Shown here: in pieces, positions 47,480 to 58,745 of the stretch
Layout of the letters: every line of letters starts with the position of its first letter
How positions within the stretch are numbered: the stretch's first letter is position 1
Assembly: GCF_963678635.1 (NCBI RefSeq)
Contig: NC_087066.1
Span: 29,765,301 to 29,829,300 of the forward strand
Source of the DNA: Symsagittifera roscoffensis
Lineage: Eukaryota > Xenacoelomorpha > Acoela > Convolutidae
Direction of reading: 5' to 3'
DNA length: 64,000 nucleotides
Translations under genes and position numbers: made by a program
Notes under the pieces: generated by a model
What the model was told of the DNA's origin: nothing
Databases searched by the model: none
The model's input: the letters and a program-made list of their open reading frames with translations, nothing else

Positions 47480-47690
47480 GTTTCGACTTTATGTTTTGAC
47501 CAGCGCCACCAAATATGCCCCTGTTTCGACCGGCGGGACCAAAAACATCTATGTTTCGACCAGTTTCGACCAAGCGAGACATGTTTTGACCAGCACGACC
47601 AAAAATTTCTATATTTTGACCAATTTCGAGTGAACTATATATAACTCGACAATGACTGAGGAAAATTATTTCGACCAATTTCGACGTAGG
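47480..47690. repeat. Degenerate minisatellite with TTTCGACCAG motif
   Basis: 'gttttgaccagc', 'gtttcgaccgg', 'gtttcgaccagtttcgacc', 'gttttgaccagc' and 'ttttgaccaatttcga' recur through the interval. The motif resembles the arrays at 48687-48926 and, reversed, 30575-30830. Confidence 0.65.
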
Positions 47691-48686
47691 AAAAAGGTTT
47701 CCGAGTTCGCTTCATGTCCTGAATTTAGCCACAAATTCTTATCTTTTTCGCAAACACAATGATCCTTAGCGTCTTTTGCTATCAAAATGGAGATTTTACG
47801 ACCGAAATATTGCGACCCATATTCATATCCGAAATTGCATGTGGCTTAAAGTTTTATTTTAGATATTGGAGGTGAAAGATTAAGTTGAGATTAAGGATTT
47901 TATCAAGTCAATATTAATTATATAGCATTCATTTATAAGCTAAGTCGATTTGTACCAACGGTAACAAAAAAAATGAAAAACTTCAAATTCAGTGCTTTTT
48001 TACGGATCATATTGTTGGGAAAAACAATTCAAACCATGAAAAACAATTCAAATTTTTTTTAAGGCGAGCTAAATGGGGATCTTATTGTTGGCGTCAATTG
48101 ATTCTAACTTACAAATTATTTCTACGATCTCTCGGTGAAAACGCATCTCGTTCCGTTTTTTGTCGGAATTTTGGGCATTTTGAAATTTGAAATGTAAATC
48201 CAAACATTTACCACAAAGCTCCTACTCTACAGGTGGTGGCGGTAATGAGTGTTTTATCAAAAATAATTATTAATTAATCTTGATTTATCTTGAAAACAGT
48301 CTCATCGTGTAAATTGCATCAATAACTTCAAAAAGAAATATTTTCAGCCTTGGCTTCAAGGTGAGTGAAAGGAGAGTTGATAATTTATTTGATATGATAG
48401 GTTTATTAAATGACGACTGTTGTTATGATATTTTTTGCTTAATGCTTGGAAGGTTGACTTGGATGTTTTCTTAACTTTTAGTTTTCTGTTAACGATTATT
48501 TTTTCGTTCCTCTAAAACGTTGCTTATGTTTTTCTACTTCCAGACGATGTTATGACCTTCTCGAGGCGGTCCTGTATATGATCAGCAACAATGTTGGTCT
48601 AGCTAATTGAATATAAAACATACAAAAAAAAGCTTTTGTTTACAGTTTGCAAGCAAAAAACTCGACAAAAACTTCATATCTAAAAT

Positions 48687-48926
48687 TTCAGTTTGACTTC
48701 ATGTTTCGACCCAGTTCGATTTTATGTTTCGAACCACTTCGACTTTATGTGATGACCCAGTTCGACTTTGTGTTTCGACCCGATTCGATTTTATGTTTTG
48801 AATCAGTTCAAAATTATATTTCGACCCAGCTCGACGCTAAGTTTTGAACCAATTGGAGTTTATGTTCCGAACAAGTCGGCTCTATTTTTCGACCTGGTTT
48901 GACTTTATGTTTCGACTCAGTTCGAC
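48687..48926. repeat. 23-bp minisatellite, about ten units
   Basis: A unit like TTCGACTTTATGTTTCGACCCAG is repeated about ten times with base changes but little length change. A period of 23 is not a multiple of three, so the array is not a coding repeat. Confidence 0.85.
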
Positions 48927-48929
48927 AAA

Positions 48930-50420
48930 AGGCCCTGCGAGAGCATGCAGTGATAGCAGAGAAGATCAAAACTGAAACTACTCTCCTCGGATGCTGATCA
49001 GAGGGCATCCTTCACAGCCATGAAGAGAAGTATACGAAGAACGTGTATGAAAAACGTATATGAAAAATAGTATATGAAAAAAGACTGCTTGTCAACAGAC
49101 GACTATGACCACGATGAAAAGAAAGCCCGAAGCCTACTTCAGGGGAAACTTGCTACGAAAACAACCTAAAGTTGCCAGTTTAGAAGGCCAGCTGGTGAAG
49201 CTGTGGTTACGACCAAAAATGTATCTCGATGTCTACTTCGTTCACAGCATGAAGAGTTGATGACCAGTTGAACGAACATTACCTTCAGTGCTCTGGTGGT
49301 GCAATGAGTTGTTTGTGCTGCCAGCAAGCTTTCAACCAAACAGGATTTGTCCAGAGCTGTTAACGTGGAGGAGGAGCGACGACTACTCGAGGAGTATTCG
49401 ATGTACGAGAGGGTTGGGCATGGGCACTTAGTCATACAAACTGCGAAAAGAAACTGATGTTCAAGTGATTACTACTGTGCGTGTTTGGAAAACATCGTGG
49501 CAAAATTACAGCGAGAGATTATCAAATATTGGAGGCAATGGGTTGAATGAAGCAAGTGGCGCAGGTGCAGGAGCGGATCTAGGATTCTCTCGAGGGGGGG
49601 GGGGGGGCGGATTTTCGAAAATTTTGTTGACCTTTTTGTTTTCTTTTCGACCAAATTGATTTTCCGAGCTCCCCGAAGCCTTTAAAAGACCCTGTTGTGG
49701 TCAAATTGTCAGTGCCGCAAGCAAAATTTTGAAAAACTAGGCCAAAAAAGCATAGTAGGCATTTTTTGGAAATTTTTGACCAAAAAATTGTGCGTTTTTC
49801 AGCGCGCTCTTCCCTCAAAATTAGTACATACTGGCGCCGAAGGTGCCTTTAGAAAGTTTTTAGGGTTCAAAAATGGATACCTCAAAATAGTACAGAGGGG
49901 GGAATCCCTTTGGGTCGGCAAGGGTCGAATCCCTGATGAGGAGGGCGTCCACCCCCCTCCCCCATAACCCCCGCCCCCCTAAATCCGCCAGTGGTCACTG
50001 GACATTTACAAACAGCTGCAAGATTGGGAAGACAGAGTTCTTCAGTTATTTTGAAACAACTGAGGCAACCAAAAAGCAGGATCTTAGATCAGCTGTCATT
50101 TAGGGCAAGCTTAGGTTCTGCAAAAAGTGTACAGCTTCCAAGAAGCCTTAAGTAAAAGCGTCAAAAAAGCCATTATGTCACGTGTTGTGGGCAAATGGTT
50201 TGTCAGCGACATCCAAGGATTTTGAGGATTGCCACAGTACATCAAAGAATGCCACAATAATGTGAGAAAGTACATCTTCTACGACGTGCAGTTTGTGCAG
50301 AGCTACAGTGAGATCCTGATAAAATTTGAGATCGAGTGTGACTAGAGGGTCGAGCTTCGCTTCGTAGCAGATTTCTTAAATCTACCGGCCTCTGATGGTG
50401 GCAGAAGCTACCTGTGAAGT
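48930..50420 (+). pseudogene. Decayed coding unit, unidentified, split by a MITE
   Basis: This 1.1 kb of non-MITE DNA is GC-richer than its surroundings and reads as protein with scattered stops: for example AVNVEEERRLLEEYSMYERV and CLENIVAKLQREIIKYWRQW before the insertion (49568-49993), and AIMSRVVGKWFVSDIQGF and LPQYIKECHNNVRKYIFYDV after it. The charged, helix-rich character suggests a former host gene copy or transposon protein. I could not name a family. No introns are evident, which would suit a processed copy. Confidence 0.4.
49568..49993 (+). mobile_element. hAT-type MITE inside the decayed coding unit
   Basis: It begins CAGGAGCGGATCTAGGATTC and ends CTAAATCCGCCAGTG, the inverted partner. 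The interior follows the 60166-60564 copy closely: 'gattttccgagct', 'aagaccctgtt', 'tggcgcc', 'ctttgggtcggca', 'gtcgaatccctga'. It has long G and C runs at the ends. Flanking eight-base sequences (cgcaggtg and gtcactgg) do not match, so the target duplication has decayed or a border is shifted. Confidence 0.85.
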
Positions 50421-51040
50421 AGTTTGATAGGTTTTACTCCAGGTAACTTACGCCAATTCGAGAGGGCACCAATGAATAGGTTTCGAGAACAGAATTGAGA
50501 GAACTGATAAAATTTTGCGGCGCGACAACTGGCCTAAATTTTGGACCACAATTGAGGATGCAACATGATAATAAAATCTCATTTTTGATTACACTCAGTT
50601 TAATTCTACGGCAGCTCAATGTTATCCATTAAATGATGACTTTTCATTTTTCGTTTTTTTTTGAAAAAAAAAGAATGGAAAAAAAAGGAAACGAAAATTT
50701 TAAGAAAATTGTTTTTTTTTGACAATTTAAAAAAGGTTTTCCTTGTTTTTTAAATTTAGTTGCTGATTTTCAATGGTCGAGTTATTCTGGCCAAATTGTT
50801 TTGCTTGTAAACAGTGAATTGAAAAAAAGAACAAGATGAATTGTGTATATTATGAACAGAGAGAAAAGCGTTTTTTTAGGGGAACAAGCCCTGAACATTA
50901 ATTTTAATTTTCGGATGATTGGAACTATTTGTCAACCAGTTTTCATTTGGTTCATTTGGTACACAAGCACTTGTTGTCAATTGGGTGGTCTACATTTTTT
51001 TCAAATCTTGAGTCAATTAGTTTGTTCTAGTTAAATCAAT
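50421..51040. other. AT-rich sequence, nothing recognised
   Basis: Poly-A and poly-T runs near 50650-50740. No gene is supported. From about 51041 the sequence becomes similar to the region upstream of gene A (33140 onward). Confidence 0.45.
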
Positions 51041-51287
51041 CTGGCTCCCAGCTATCAGCAGGACCATAAATTTTTTCAGACTTGATTTTTTTCAAAAATG
51101 GTACTAAAAAAATATGCACTAAAAACAGCTAATATTTACTGCTAATATTGTTTATTTTTATTGCCAAAGCACCATTAAAAGTCAAACGAACTATGTGCTT
51201 ACATTAGCTATTTTTAATAGATTGTTAAATACATGTGGCTTTCCAGCTGTCTCTGCTACAAAACTGGGTTGCTCCTATGACAATGAT

Positions 51288-51295
51288 TATAAAAA
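51288..51295 (+). promoter_or_regulatory. TATA box of secreted-protein gene B
   Basis: TATAAAAA lies 55 bases upstream of the ATG at 51343, in a context matching the gene A promoter at 33407. Confidence 0.65.
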
Positions 51296-51342
51296 TGAAA
51301 ATTTGTTAGTGTTTTGTTATTCTTACAAACTAAATCTACACG

Positions 51343-53779
51343 ATGGTTATCTCAACAATTTGCTTGGTTTTTCTTGTCAACTTGGTCAGTTCATCAACTA
51401 TGCAAAGACCACTCAAGGGTCAGTGCTTTTTATTTCGTTTTTCTACAATTTTTATCTCAGATTTTTTTTCACTTAGAGAAACTTGATAACAAAGCCCTGA
51501 ATGTTCCGACTGACCCTTAATCCATATCGAAAGATTTTTCGGGAAAAAAAAACATTGAAAAACTATAAATTTTAGACAATATCAAAGATGCAGCCTGAAA
51601 ACTTGAGTCATACGAAATTAAAACGACCAAATAACTTGTCTCAAAACAATTTGAAAAAATTTTGTTATGCGGGATAACTCGCCACGCCTAAATAATTAGC
51701 ATTACGCTTTCAGCAATATGAAAAAATCTTCAAAGGGCGCATAAATTAGTCCAGAGCATGGTCAAATTGGCAACTTGCTAACTCCCAAAACTTTGCAAAA
51801 AAAGATCGGAGGTCAAATGTTTTTCAAAATTTGATTTCAGGGAGTTGATATCTTCAATTGTGCATAAAAATCTTTTCTTAAAATCTATAATTTCGATCGC
51901 CGAAAACTGGTTGAATAAAAAATTTCACCGAGCATAAATATTCCTTTTTTTTTTGAAACTGGGAACAATTACCGATTTCAAAGGGATAATTGACTTTCGA
52001 AGATAATAATTAAAAACTATTCCTGGTAGCTAGTGATAAACAATTTAAACGATTATATGGCCGTTACTCTTTTATGCCTTTTAGGAAATAGTTTTTTTTG
52101 CCCTGCGTCCGCCAGCTTTGATACTTCTCAGTTATTGTTCCGAAATTTGAAACGAAACTAATTGTTCCGACTTTCTTATCGAAAGTAACGGAATATTTGT
52201 GCTCGGGGTAGTTTTTTTCTTCAGACATTGTTGTTTTGAGCTTAATTTTGAAAAAACTTTTACCTGTGATCATTTTTTGCAAAACTCTGGGGGTTTAAAA
52301 ATTGCCATTTTGGCCAATTTGAGACAATTAACGCGCGATATATTTCGCGCTATCAACATATAAGCGGAGATTTAATTCATCTTACAAATCGTTCCAAATT
52401 TGTTGAAAGAAGCTTATTTGCCATAATTGATTAGTTACAAGGAGCGAAATCTATCCTTTTGTACTTTATATGGCCAGTGGGGTAATGAATTTCACAAATA
52501 AACCTCAAATTAAAACAAGACTGCTCGCATCAGGGCGAAGCCTTGAATGTTCCGACTACCTTTTAAGGTTTTATGGAGCAGTAATAACATTAAAAAACTA
52601 AATGTAATAAAATAAATTGAATTTTTTTTTAATTTGAATATTTTTATGAAAATCATCCTCCCACATGCCATATAAAGTACAAAAAGATAGATTTAGCTCC
52701 TTGTAACAATTCAATTTTGGCAAATAAGCTTCTTTCAACCAATTTGGAACGATTTTAAGACGGATTAATTCTCCGCGTACGCGTTAATAGCGCGAAATAT
52801 TCGCGCGTTAATGGTCTCAAATTGGCCAAAATGGCAATCTTTAAACCCCTCATAACTTTACAAAAAAAAGATCACAGCTGAAATATTTTTTCAAATTTAA
52901 GCTCAGTCAGGACAGCAATACTTTTGAATGATATACGAAAAATTCCGTCAAAAATGACTAGTTAAAAAGTCGAAATTTGTCTGAAGAAAAAAAAAACCCG
53001 ATTACAAATATTCCGTTACTTTCGTATCGAAAGTCGGAACAAAAAGGTCATTTTATTACTTTTAATTTTTTTCATGTTATTGCTGCTCCATAGACCTTAA
53101 AAAAAAGTCGGATTATTCAGGGCTTCGCCTTGATACGAGCAGTCTTGTTAGTGGTAAGTCGACCTGTTCAATGTCAACTTTTCAAACGATAACGTTGGAG
53201 CGACAGTTTTTCCTACGAATTCTATGAAAGAACGCATATGCGCAGTTTCTATCAATAAGATCATTTTAACTATCCCCCTTCTGGTACCTAGTTAGGAATC
53301 TCCCCCTACAAAGAATCTAGTTAAAAGTTAAGTATATGAGAGGTTTTTACCTACTACCCAATCCCCATTACCCCATTAGTGCAATAGAAAGAAATCGACA
53401 AAAAAATTCAAGGTTCCATAAATATAAACTGAAACATTAGCAAGATTGCATTGTTTGCTGATTTAAAATCCAATTTCGCAAATCACCCCCCCCCCCCCCT
53501 CCACTACCCAAAAAACAATATCCTTCAACAATAACTACATCTTTTTTGATTTGTAGCATCAAGTAGAGAAAACCGTTTTCCAGCTTTGTTTCAATTTTTG
53601 TTACATCAACAAAAGTCGTGCATTTAGAAGCAGCAGAGTCTTTTTCCGAGAGGGGTTTCACGGAAGTATTTGATGTTGCGACCGATCTAGCAAAAAATGG
53701 CGCTCTAGCAGTCATATCTCCTGCAGCCGGAGCTATTCATACCGTTAACTATTTGAAAAATGGTGGCCTAGAAAAATAG
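51343..53779 (+). CDS. Small secreted protein, gene B, possibly a pseudogene
   Basis: Exon 1 (51343-51418, 76 nt, the same length as in gene A) encodes MVISTICLVFLVNLVSSSTM and ends phase 1 at GTCAGT. Exon 2 (53628-53779) follows a catttag acceptor and reads EAAESFSERGFTEVFDVATD, then an Ala-rich stretch and VNYLKNGGLEK before TAG. Gene A has GGLKDIADAIGLTEESS at this place. Gene B's post-stop sequence reads LTDESNNAAIQDAQEFG, clearly the continuation, so the stop truncates an ancestral product from about 109 to 75 residues. The 2.2-kb intron is filled with foldback elements. It may be a recent pseudogene or a shortened but functional member. Confidence 0.5.
52130..53150. mobile_element. Foldback element, compound or deleted copies
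   Basis: One unit, 52520-53150, has ends AACAAGACTGCTCGCATCAG and CTTGATACGAGCAGTCTTGTT in inverted order with 'ccttttaaggttttatggag' and 'ctccatagaccttaaaa' inside. Left of it, 52130-52500 is a lone arm ('gttccgactttcttatcgaa', 'gaatatttgtgctcggggta', 'gccattttggccaatttgag', 'cgttccaaatttgttgaaag') that is the mirror of 52730-53046. It therefore looks like a deletion derivative beside a broken neighbour. No protein-coding content. It lies in the gene B intron. Confidence 0.75.
53453..53710 (+). repeat. 258-bp segment duplicated at 54089-54345
   Basis: The two segments, 636 bases apart in direct order, are identical as far as I can see except for one C in a C run (14 versus 13). The segment covers the end of the gene B intron and the first 83 bases of exon 2. 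Near identity implies a very recent event or an assembly error. Confidence 0.9.
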
Positions 53780-54088
53780 CTAACGGACGAGAGTAATAAT
53801 GCTGCTATTCAAGACGCACAGGAGTTTGGCAAACGCCGACTACGACTATTTCTATGACTATTTAGATAAATATTTATGACTAATTAAATTAACACATTAA
53901 CATCGCACGTTTTCAATTAATTGAACGCAAGATCGATACTAAAATTTTATTTAGAGGGCAGCTGATTCCTTAAAATTATTTTAAAAAACTTCGTCAACCG
54001 TTGTTAGGTCCATTACTTTTCGCTTACGAAGATATTTGTTTATCTATACATGGTTAAGAAAAGATGCTTGTTTATCTATCATTATTCA

Positions 54089-54345
54089 GTTTGCTGATTT
54101 AAAATCCAATTTCGCAAATCACCCCCCCCCCCCCTCCACTACCCAAAAAACAATATCCTTCAACAATAACTACATCTTTTTTGATTTGTAGCATCAAGTA
54201 GAGAAAACCGTTTTCCAGCTTTGTTTCAATTTTTGTTACATCAACAAAAGTCGTGCATTTAGAAGCAGCAGAGTCTTTTTCCGAGAGGGGTTTCACGGAA
54301 GTATTTGATGTTGCGACCGATCTAGCAAAAAATGGCGCTCTAGCA
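54089..54345 (+). repeat. Second copy of the gene B exon segment
   Basis: Repeats 53453-53710, including the acceptor and the first 83 bases of gene B exon 2 (54263-54345), then breaks off into unrelated sequence (ccgggaaaa...). A long minus-strand frame here is a shadow of the repeat. Confidence 0.9.
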
Positions 54346-54454
54346 CCGGGAAAATTTTCAAAAAAAAATTGATGAAAAAGATTCTTTTTTGTATTTTGTC
54401 CAGGATGAACACAACATGGTCCTCCATGAGTAACTTTGCATGCATTTTTTTCAG

Positions 54455-54595
54455 ATCTACAATCTGCGAGATGCAGTTGATAGCAAAACGGCTGAGATTT
54501 TTTCAGCGGGTACAAAACCCTCAAAATTAGTAATATACAATCAATATCGAACGCAATCAAACAAAAAAATTATTCCTACCGTTTTCACCCAATAG
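54455..54595 (+). other. Possible exon, unidentified
   Basis: After a strong acceptor (ttttttcag) the plus strand is open for 46 codons (IYNLRDAVDSKTAEIFSAGT...) to a TAG. A 26-base candidate exon with a gtccag acceptor and GTAACT donor lies at about 54404-54429. More than one frame is open, so coding status is unsure. It follows the truncated exon copy at 54263-54345. Confidence 0.25.
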
Positions 54596-54909
54596 ATATA
54601 AGAATGAAACTTTCTGAAGTAACCATTGATTTTACAAGGATAAACTTGTTGACAGTGTTTAGCTCACTATCAGTTTTCATAAAATTTGGCCTAAACGATC
54701 AAACAATTAAACTACATTAATTTTTATAGCCCTCTACCGTTGTCAACATTTGAGATGGTCCTTTGAGGGAGGAGTGGTTGCCCAATTAATTTCAAAACCT
54801 TTCTAGACTTTTTCCCCAAATATTCAAAGACCCAACTCAATGTCAAAAAAACACGCCGCAGTCAAACTGCAAAATGTGTACACATCATAAAAAAATGCGC
54901 TTTTCTGGC

Positions 54910-57430
54910 GCGCGTATTCAGTGCTGATTTAAATTATCCGGACACAACGAAGAAAAGTTGAATTTTTAATTGCGTTTTTTTTTCAAATTGGCTTGATTAG
55001 ACAAAAAAGTGAACGGGAAAAATGTTAAGAAATTCAACAGAAACAATATGGTGCACTCTATTCTCCGAAATTCTCAACCAAAATTTTACCCCAAAATTTA
55101 GTAATTTGGCTTTTTTCTAATTAATCAAAATTTACGCTGCAGCTACTTTGTTCTTTGATGAGAAAATTATATCACAAGAATCCTCTTACACAACCAAACA
55201 AAATTTTAGAAAGGTTAAACTTCCGAAACTCTGTAAAGAGAAAATATTTTAGCTTGTTAATCAATAAATAAGATTTCTTCTATATCAACCCCGATATCTT
55301 TGCTTAGAATTAAATTTTAAACAACTTGCGCAAACTTTTGGAGAGGTAACCCTTGTTGAACTTTGTTGGGGCTCTGTAGGTGGCTTTAGCGATATAATTT
55401 TTTCATTAATTAATAAGGTAGTTTCAATGTAATTTTTGATTAATTAAAACTAACAAAAATACTCTATTTTTGGAGTAACATTTCGGCAGAAAATTTCGTA
55501 GAAAAATTTACTCCTAATTAATTCTGTTGAAAATCGAAACAGTTTTTGTGCTCTTTTTTGTGTCTAATCTTAACACAATTTAGAGAACCTTCTGAAACTC
55601 AAAAATTAGTTTGTGTTTGTTTTGTTCGTTTAATTTGAATCAGCACTGTACATTGACACCCGGTTTTAAGGTAAACCAACTTTAAACTTTTTGAAAAGAA
55701 TTTACCACATGAATTAATGACGTTGCCAAGTGTTCAATACCCTGGTCAGGTGGGAGAAATAGGCTATTTTTTAAATCAAAACCAACGAATAGTCATAGTG
55801 ACATTTTGTTAAATATGTGAGCCCAATCTGCTTCAACCGAGTTAATATAGTTTCAACTATAGCATCCAAATCGTATTTTCATTAATACAAGCAAGTTGTG
55901 TCGTAATCCAAAAACAAAACCAAAATTAGTTATAAATCATAAATTCTGACTTTAAGGATCGATTTTGTATGATTTGATCAAGCTATCCATAAAAAGGTGA
56001 TTTTCCTTAAGACAAATTGTTATTTTTGACAGTCAACCTGATTCAAGTTTGATCAAAGTAAAGCGAAAAACGCATCTGAAATTCAAAAATTTGCTTTTTT
56101 CTACAGTGACACCCGATTTTAAGGTTAACCAATTTTAAACTGTTTCAATAAGAATATAGCAAATGGAATAACGACAGTAGGAACATTTTACAAATAAAAG
56201 GCAGTCGGAAAGTTCAAGGCTTCACCATTATAAGAGCAGTCTTGTTAGTTTTAAGTCGACTTGTTCAGTGCCAATGTTTCAAACCATAACATTAGACGAC
56301 AGTTTTTCCTACAATTTTTATGAAAAAACGCATATGCGCAGTTTCTATCAATAGGATTATTTTAATTACGCCTTATGGTACCTAAATACAAATCTCACCC
56401 AATACAGAACAAGTTTAATGCTTAAGCATCTAAAAACATTATACGTACTATCCGACCCCCATTTTTGCAATAGAGAGAAAACCCGCATTGGGTTTATTAG
56501 AAAAAAAGTGAAGAGAAAACAAGTTGCCCAGAATTTCACCAGAATCAATACAGTGCACTTTAATCTTAACTTCTCAACCAAATTTTTACCCCCAAAGTTA
56601 GTCACTTTGGCTTTTTTCCAATTAATCGAAATTTACGCTGAAACTACTTTGTTAAATTCTGAGAAAATTACAGCTCAACAAATACCTAGAAAAGATAACT
56701 TCCAAAAACCTGTAAAGCAAAAAATAAGATTTCTTCTATATAACTCCGATATCTTTGCTTGAAATTAAAGTTTAAGCAATTTGCGGAAACTTTTGATTTT
56801 TAGTTGGATAGTTGGACAGTGCAGGAGGCGTTTTGTGTTTAAAATTTCTCATCATTTAGCAAAAAGTTTCAGCGTAATTCTTGGTTAATTAAAAATAGCC
56901 AAAAAACCTATTTTTGAGGTAAAAATTTGGCTGACAGTTTCGTAGAAAAAATTACACCAATATAATTTTGTTGAGGATCTAAGCAATTTTTGGTCACTTC
57001 ATTTTGTGTCTAATCATAACATAAATTAAAGAAAAATGCGTCTGAAGATCAAAAATTTGTTTTTTTTCGGTTAAATTAAATCAGCACTGTTTATTTACAA
57101 CCGATTTTAAGGTTAACCACTTTTAAACTGTTTCAATAAAAATATACTGAATGTATAAGCAACGTAGTCAAGTGGTCAATACCTTGGTCAGGCGTGAGAA
57201 AAAATCTAATTCCTAAATCTAAATCAAAAACAGTGCATAGTCATAGTGACATATTGTTAAATATGTGTGCTCAATCTGCTTCTACGAAAGTAGAATAGTT
57301 CGAACTATAGCAGCTAAAAAGAGTTTTCGGTAATACAAGCAAGTTATGTCGTAATCAATAAACGAAACCAAAATCAGTTATTAGTCAAAATTCTCACTTT
57401 TTAGGTACAACTTTTTATAATTTGACACAA
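54910..57430. repeat. Segmental duplication of noncoding DNA
   Basis: 54910-55990 and 56500-57430 share many ordered blocks: 'gtgcact', 'ttctcaacca', 'ttggctttttt', 'aattaatc.aaatttacgctg', 'agatttcttctatat', 'gatatctttgctt', 'atcagcactgt', 'caatacc(c/t)tggtcaggcgtg' and 'atagtcatagtgacat'. Between them 56190-56450 copies 53090-53340 ('agcagtcttgttagt.ttaagtcgac', 'cgcatatgcgcagtttctatcaata'). The pattern is a tandem duplication of about 3.1 kb starting in the foldback element, with the part holding gene B exon 2 missing from the second copy. One short frame (56418-56762) is open but unsupported. Confidence 0.7.
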
Positions 57431-57585
57431 GCTAGCCGTAAAAAACTTTGTGACTTTGATCCAATCATTTTCAGATTAGTTCATATGCATTTTACTCTCG
57501 CTTACCTTTGCTCTGCAACAAAATCCGTATCCGTTCGAAAGCGGAAGAACGGGAGCGAGCATTACCATCGGGCAAGTCAGCTCGA

Positions 57586-57772
57586 TCAGAGCTGCTTAAA
57601 TGTCTGCGGATCGTGCACAACCTTCTTGTCGTAACGCAGTTTGATTATACGGGCCATTAGATAATGCCAACGCAGACTGTCGGGCTCAACAACCCAGACC
57701 AAGTAAGTCTGCAGCTTCCAAAGTGACTTCCGAAATATTCTGCCACTTTTTTTTCTTTTGAGAGAGAGAGAG

Positions 57773-57818
<46 letters not shown>

Positions 57819-58745
57819 TTGCGTAACCAGCATGACGAAAGGGTGATAATTTACGACTGTGCCCTAACTTAACGCTTCTTATGGTCAAAGTGTTTTTACG
57901 AAACTCAGCAACGAGGAGCTGACTAGGTGTTGGTTAAGTATAATTTGATTTTGGTTCAAGGCCTCTGAAGTCTGTGGATTAAAGTTAACAGCAGTGATTG
58001 GTCTCGCATTTAATGACTGCTCAATCATGCAAAGTGAGGTTTCTAAAACCTCATCGGTTACTCTCTTGTTGCTAAGATATCCGTCAGCTGCTCCCCAACC
58101 AAGCCGTTAGTGGGTGCTTTGTTTGGATTTAATAACTACTTTATTCTTTTATGGTCGAAAACTGTTGGAGCAATTTTGTTTCAATTGGCAAGGCAGAATA
58201 AAACTTCTTTGTGAGCGTCTGTCGGGGAAAACGGTTGAAGGATTTCCACAACTTGCAAAGAATCGCTTGACGCCCATAACGCAGGAGCTTACGTCGAGAA
58301 ATGGAGCTACCTCAATTTGTACCGCTCTAGTCGTGAACTACAGTAAATAAAATCTTTTCTCATTGCTTCTGCGTATTAGAACCAGGAAGGGGCCAAGGTA
58401 ATCAACACCCGTACTTCAGAAAGTGGTTTGCCTGTGACCTTATTTTTCAACCGTCAGATCAAACATAAAAACCTGAGAATTTTCTTTTCATGTTTTCGAT
58501 ACGTTTACCAATTGTTTTCAATGTTTCGGAGCAACAAATTAATTTCAATTTGGAAAATTTTTAGTTTACAATCGCACGCAGATAATCAGAGGCCTGATGG
58601 AAATGCGTAAAATGCAAGTGCCTTATCATCACCCAAACCAAAAGATGGTATGCATGTAACATTAATGGGAGCTTATTTTTATTTTCGGTATCAACCAAAC
58701 GACTGATGGGCGCATTCGAGCGAACTTTGCCAGCTGGACCAATAA
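57586..58745 (-). mobile_element. BEL/Pao LTR-retrotransposon integrase relic
   Basis: The minus strand, read across several frames, keeps the order of a BEL/Pao integrase. First comes a zinc-binding-like region with SNAPISRL, MLHAYHLL and MIRHLHFTHFHQ (about 58740-58560). Then the catalytic core with TRAVQIEVAPFLDVSSC and FFASCGNPSTVF (about 58340-58230), followed by a remnant of the NPPxAPHxGG segment. Then KRVTDEVLETSLCMIEQSLN and ARPITAVNFNPQTSEALN (about 58080-57965). Last is the C-terminal domain with VWVVEPDSLRWHYLMARII (about 57700-57635). Frameshifts, stops and a GA microsatellite (57760-57813) break it. Long terminal repeats, gag and reverse transcriptase were not found, so this is a fragment. 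Family assignment is firm; the element is inactive. Confidence 0.88.
57760..57813. repeat. (GA)n microsatellite
   Basis: About 54 bases of GAGA with one GATAGATA interruption, lying within the BEL/Pao relic. Confidence 0.95.

Noticed and set aside
54099-54560. Minus-strand open frame of 153 codons
   Set aside because: It runs antisense through the duplicated gene B exon and the poly-C tract; its first copy at 53437-53715 shows the same shadow frame.
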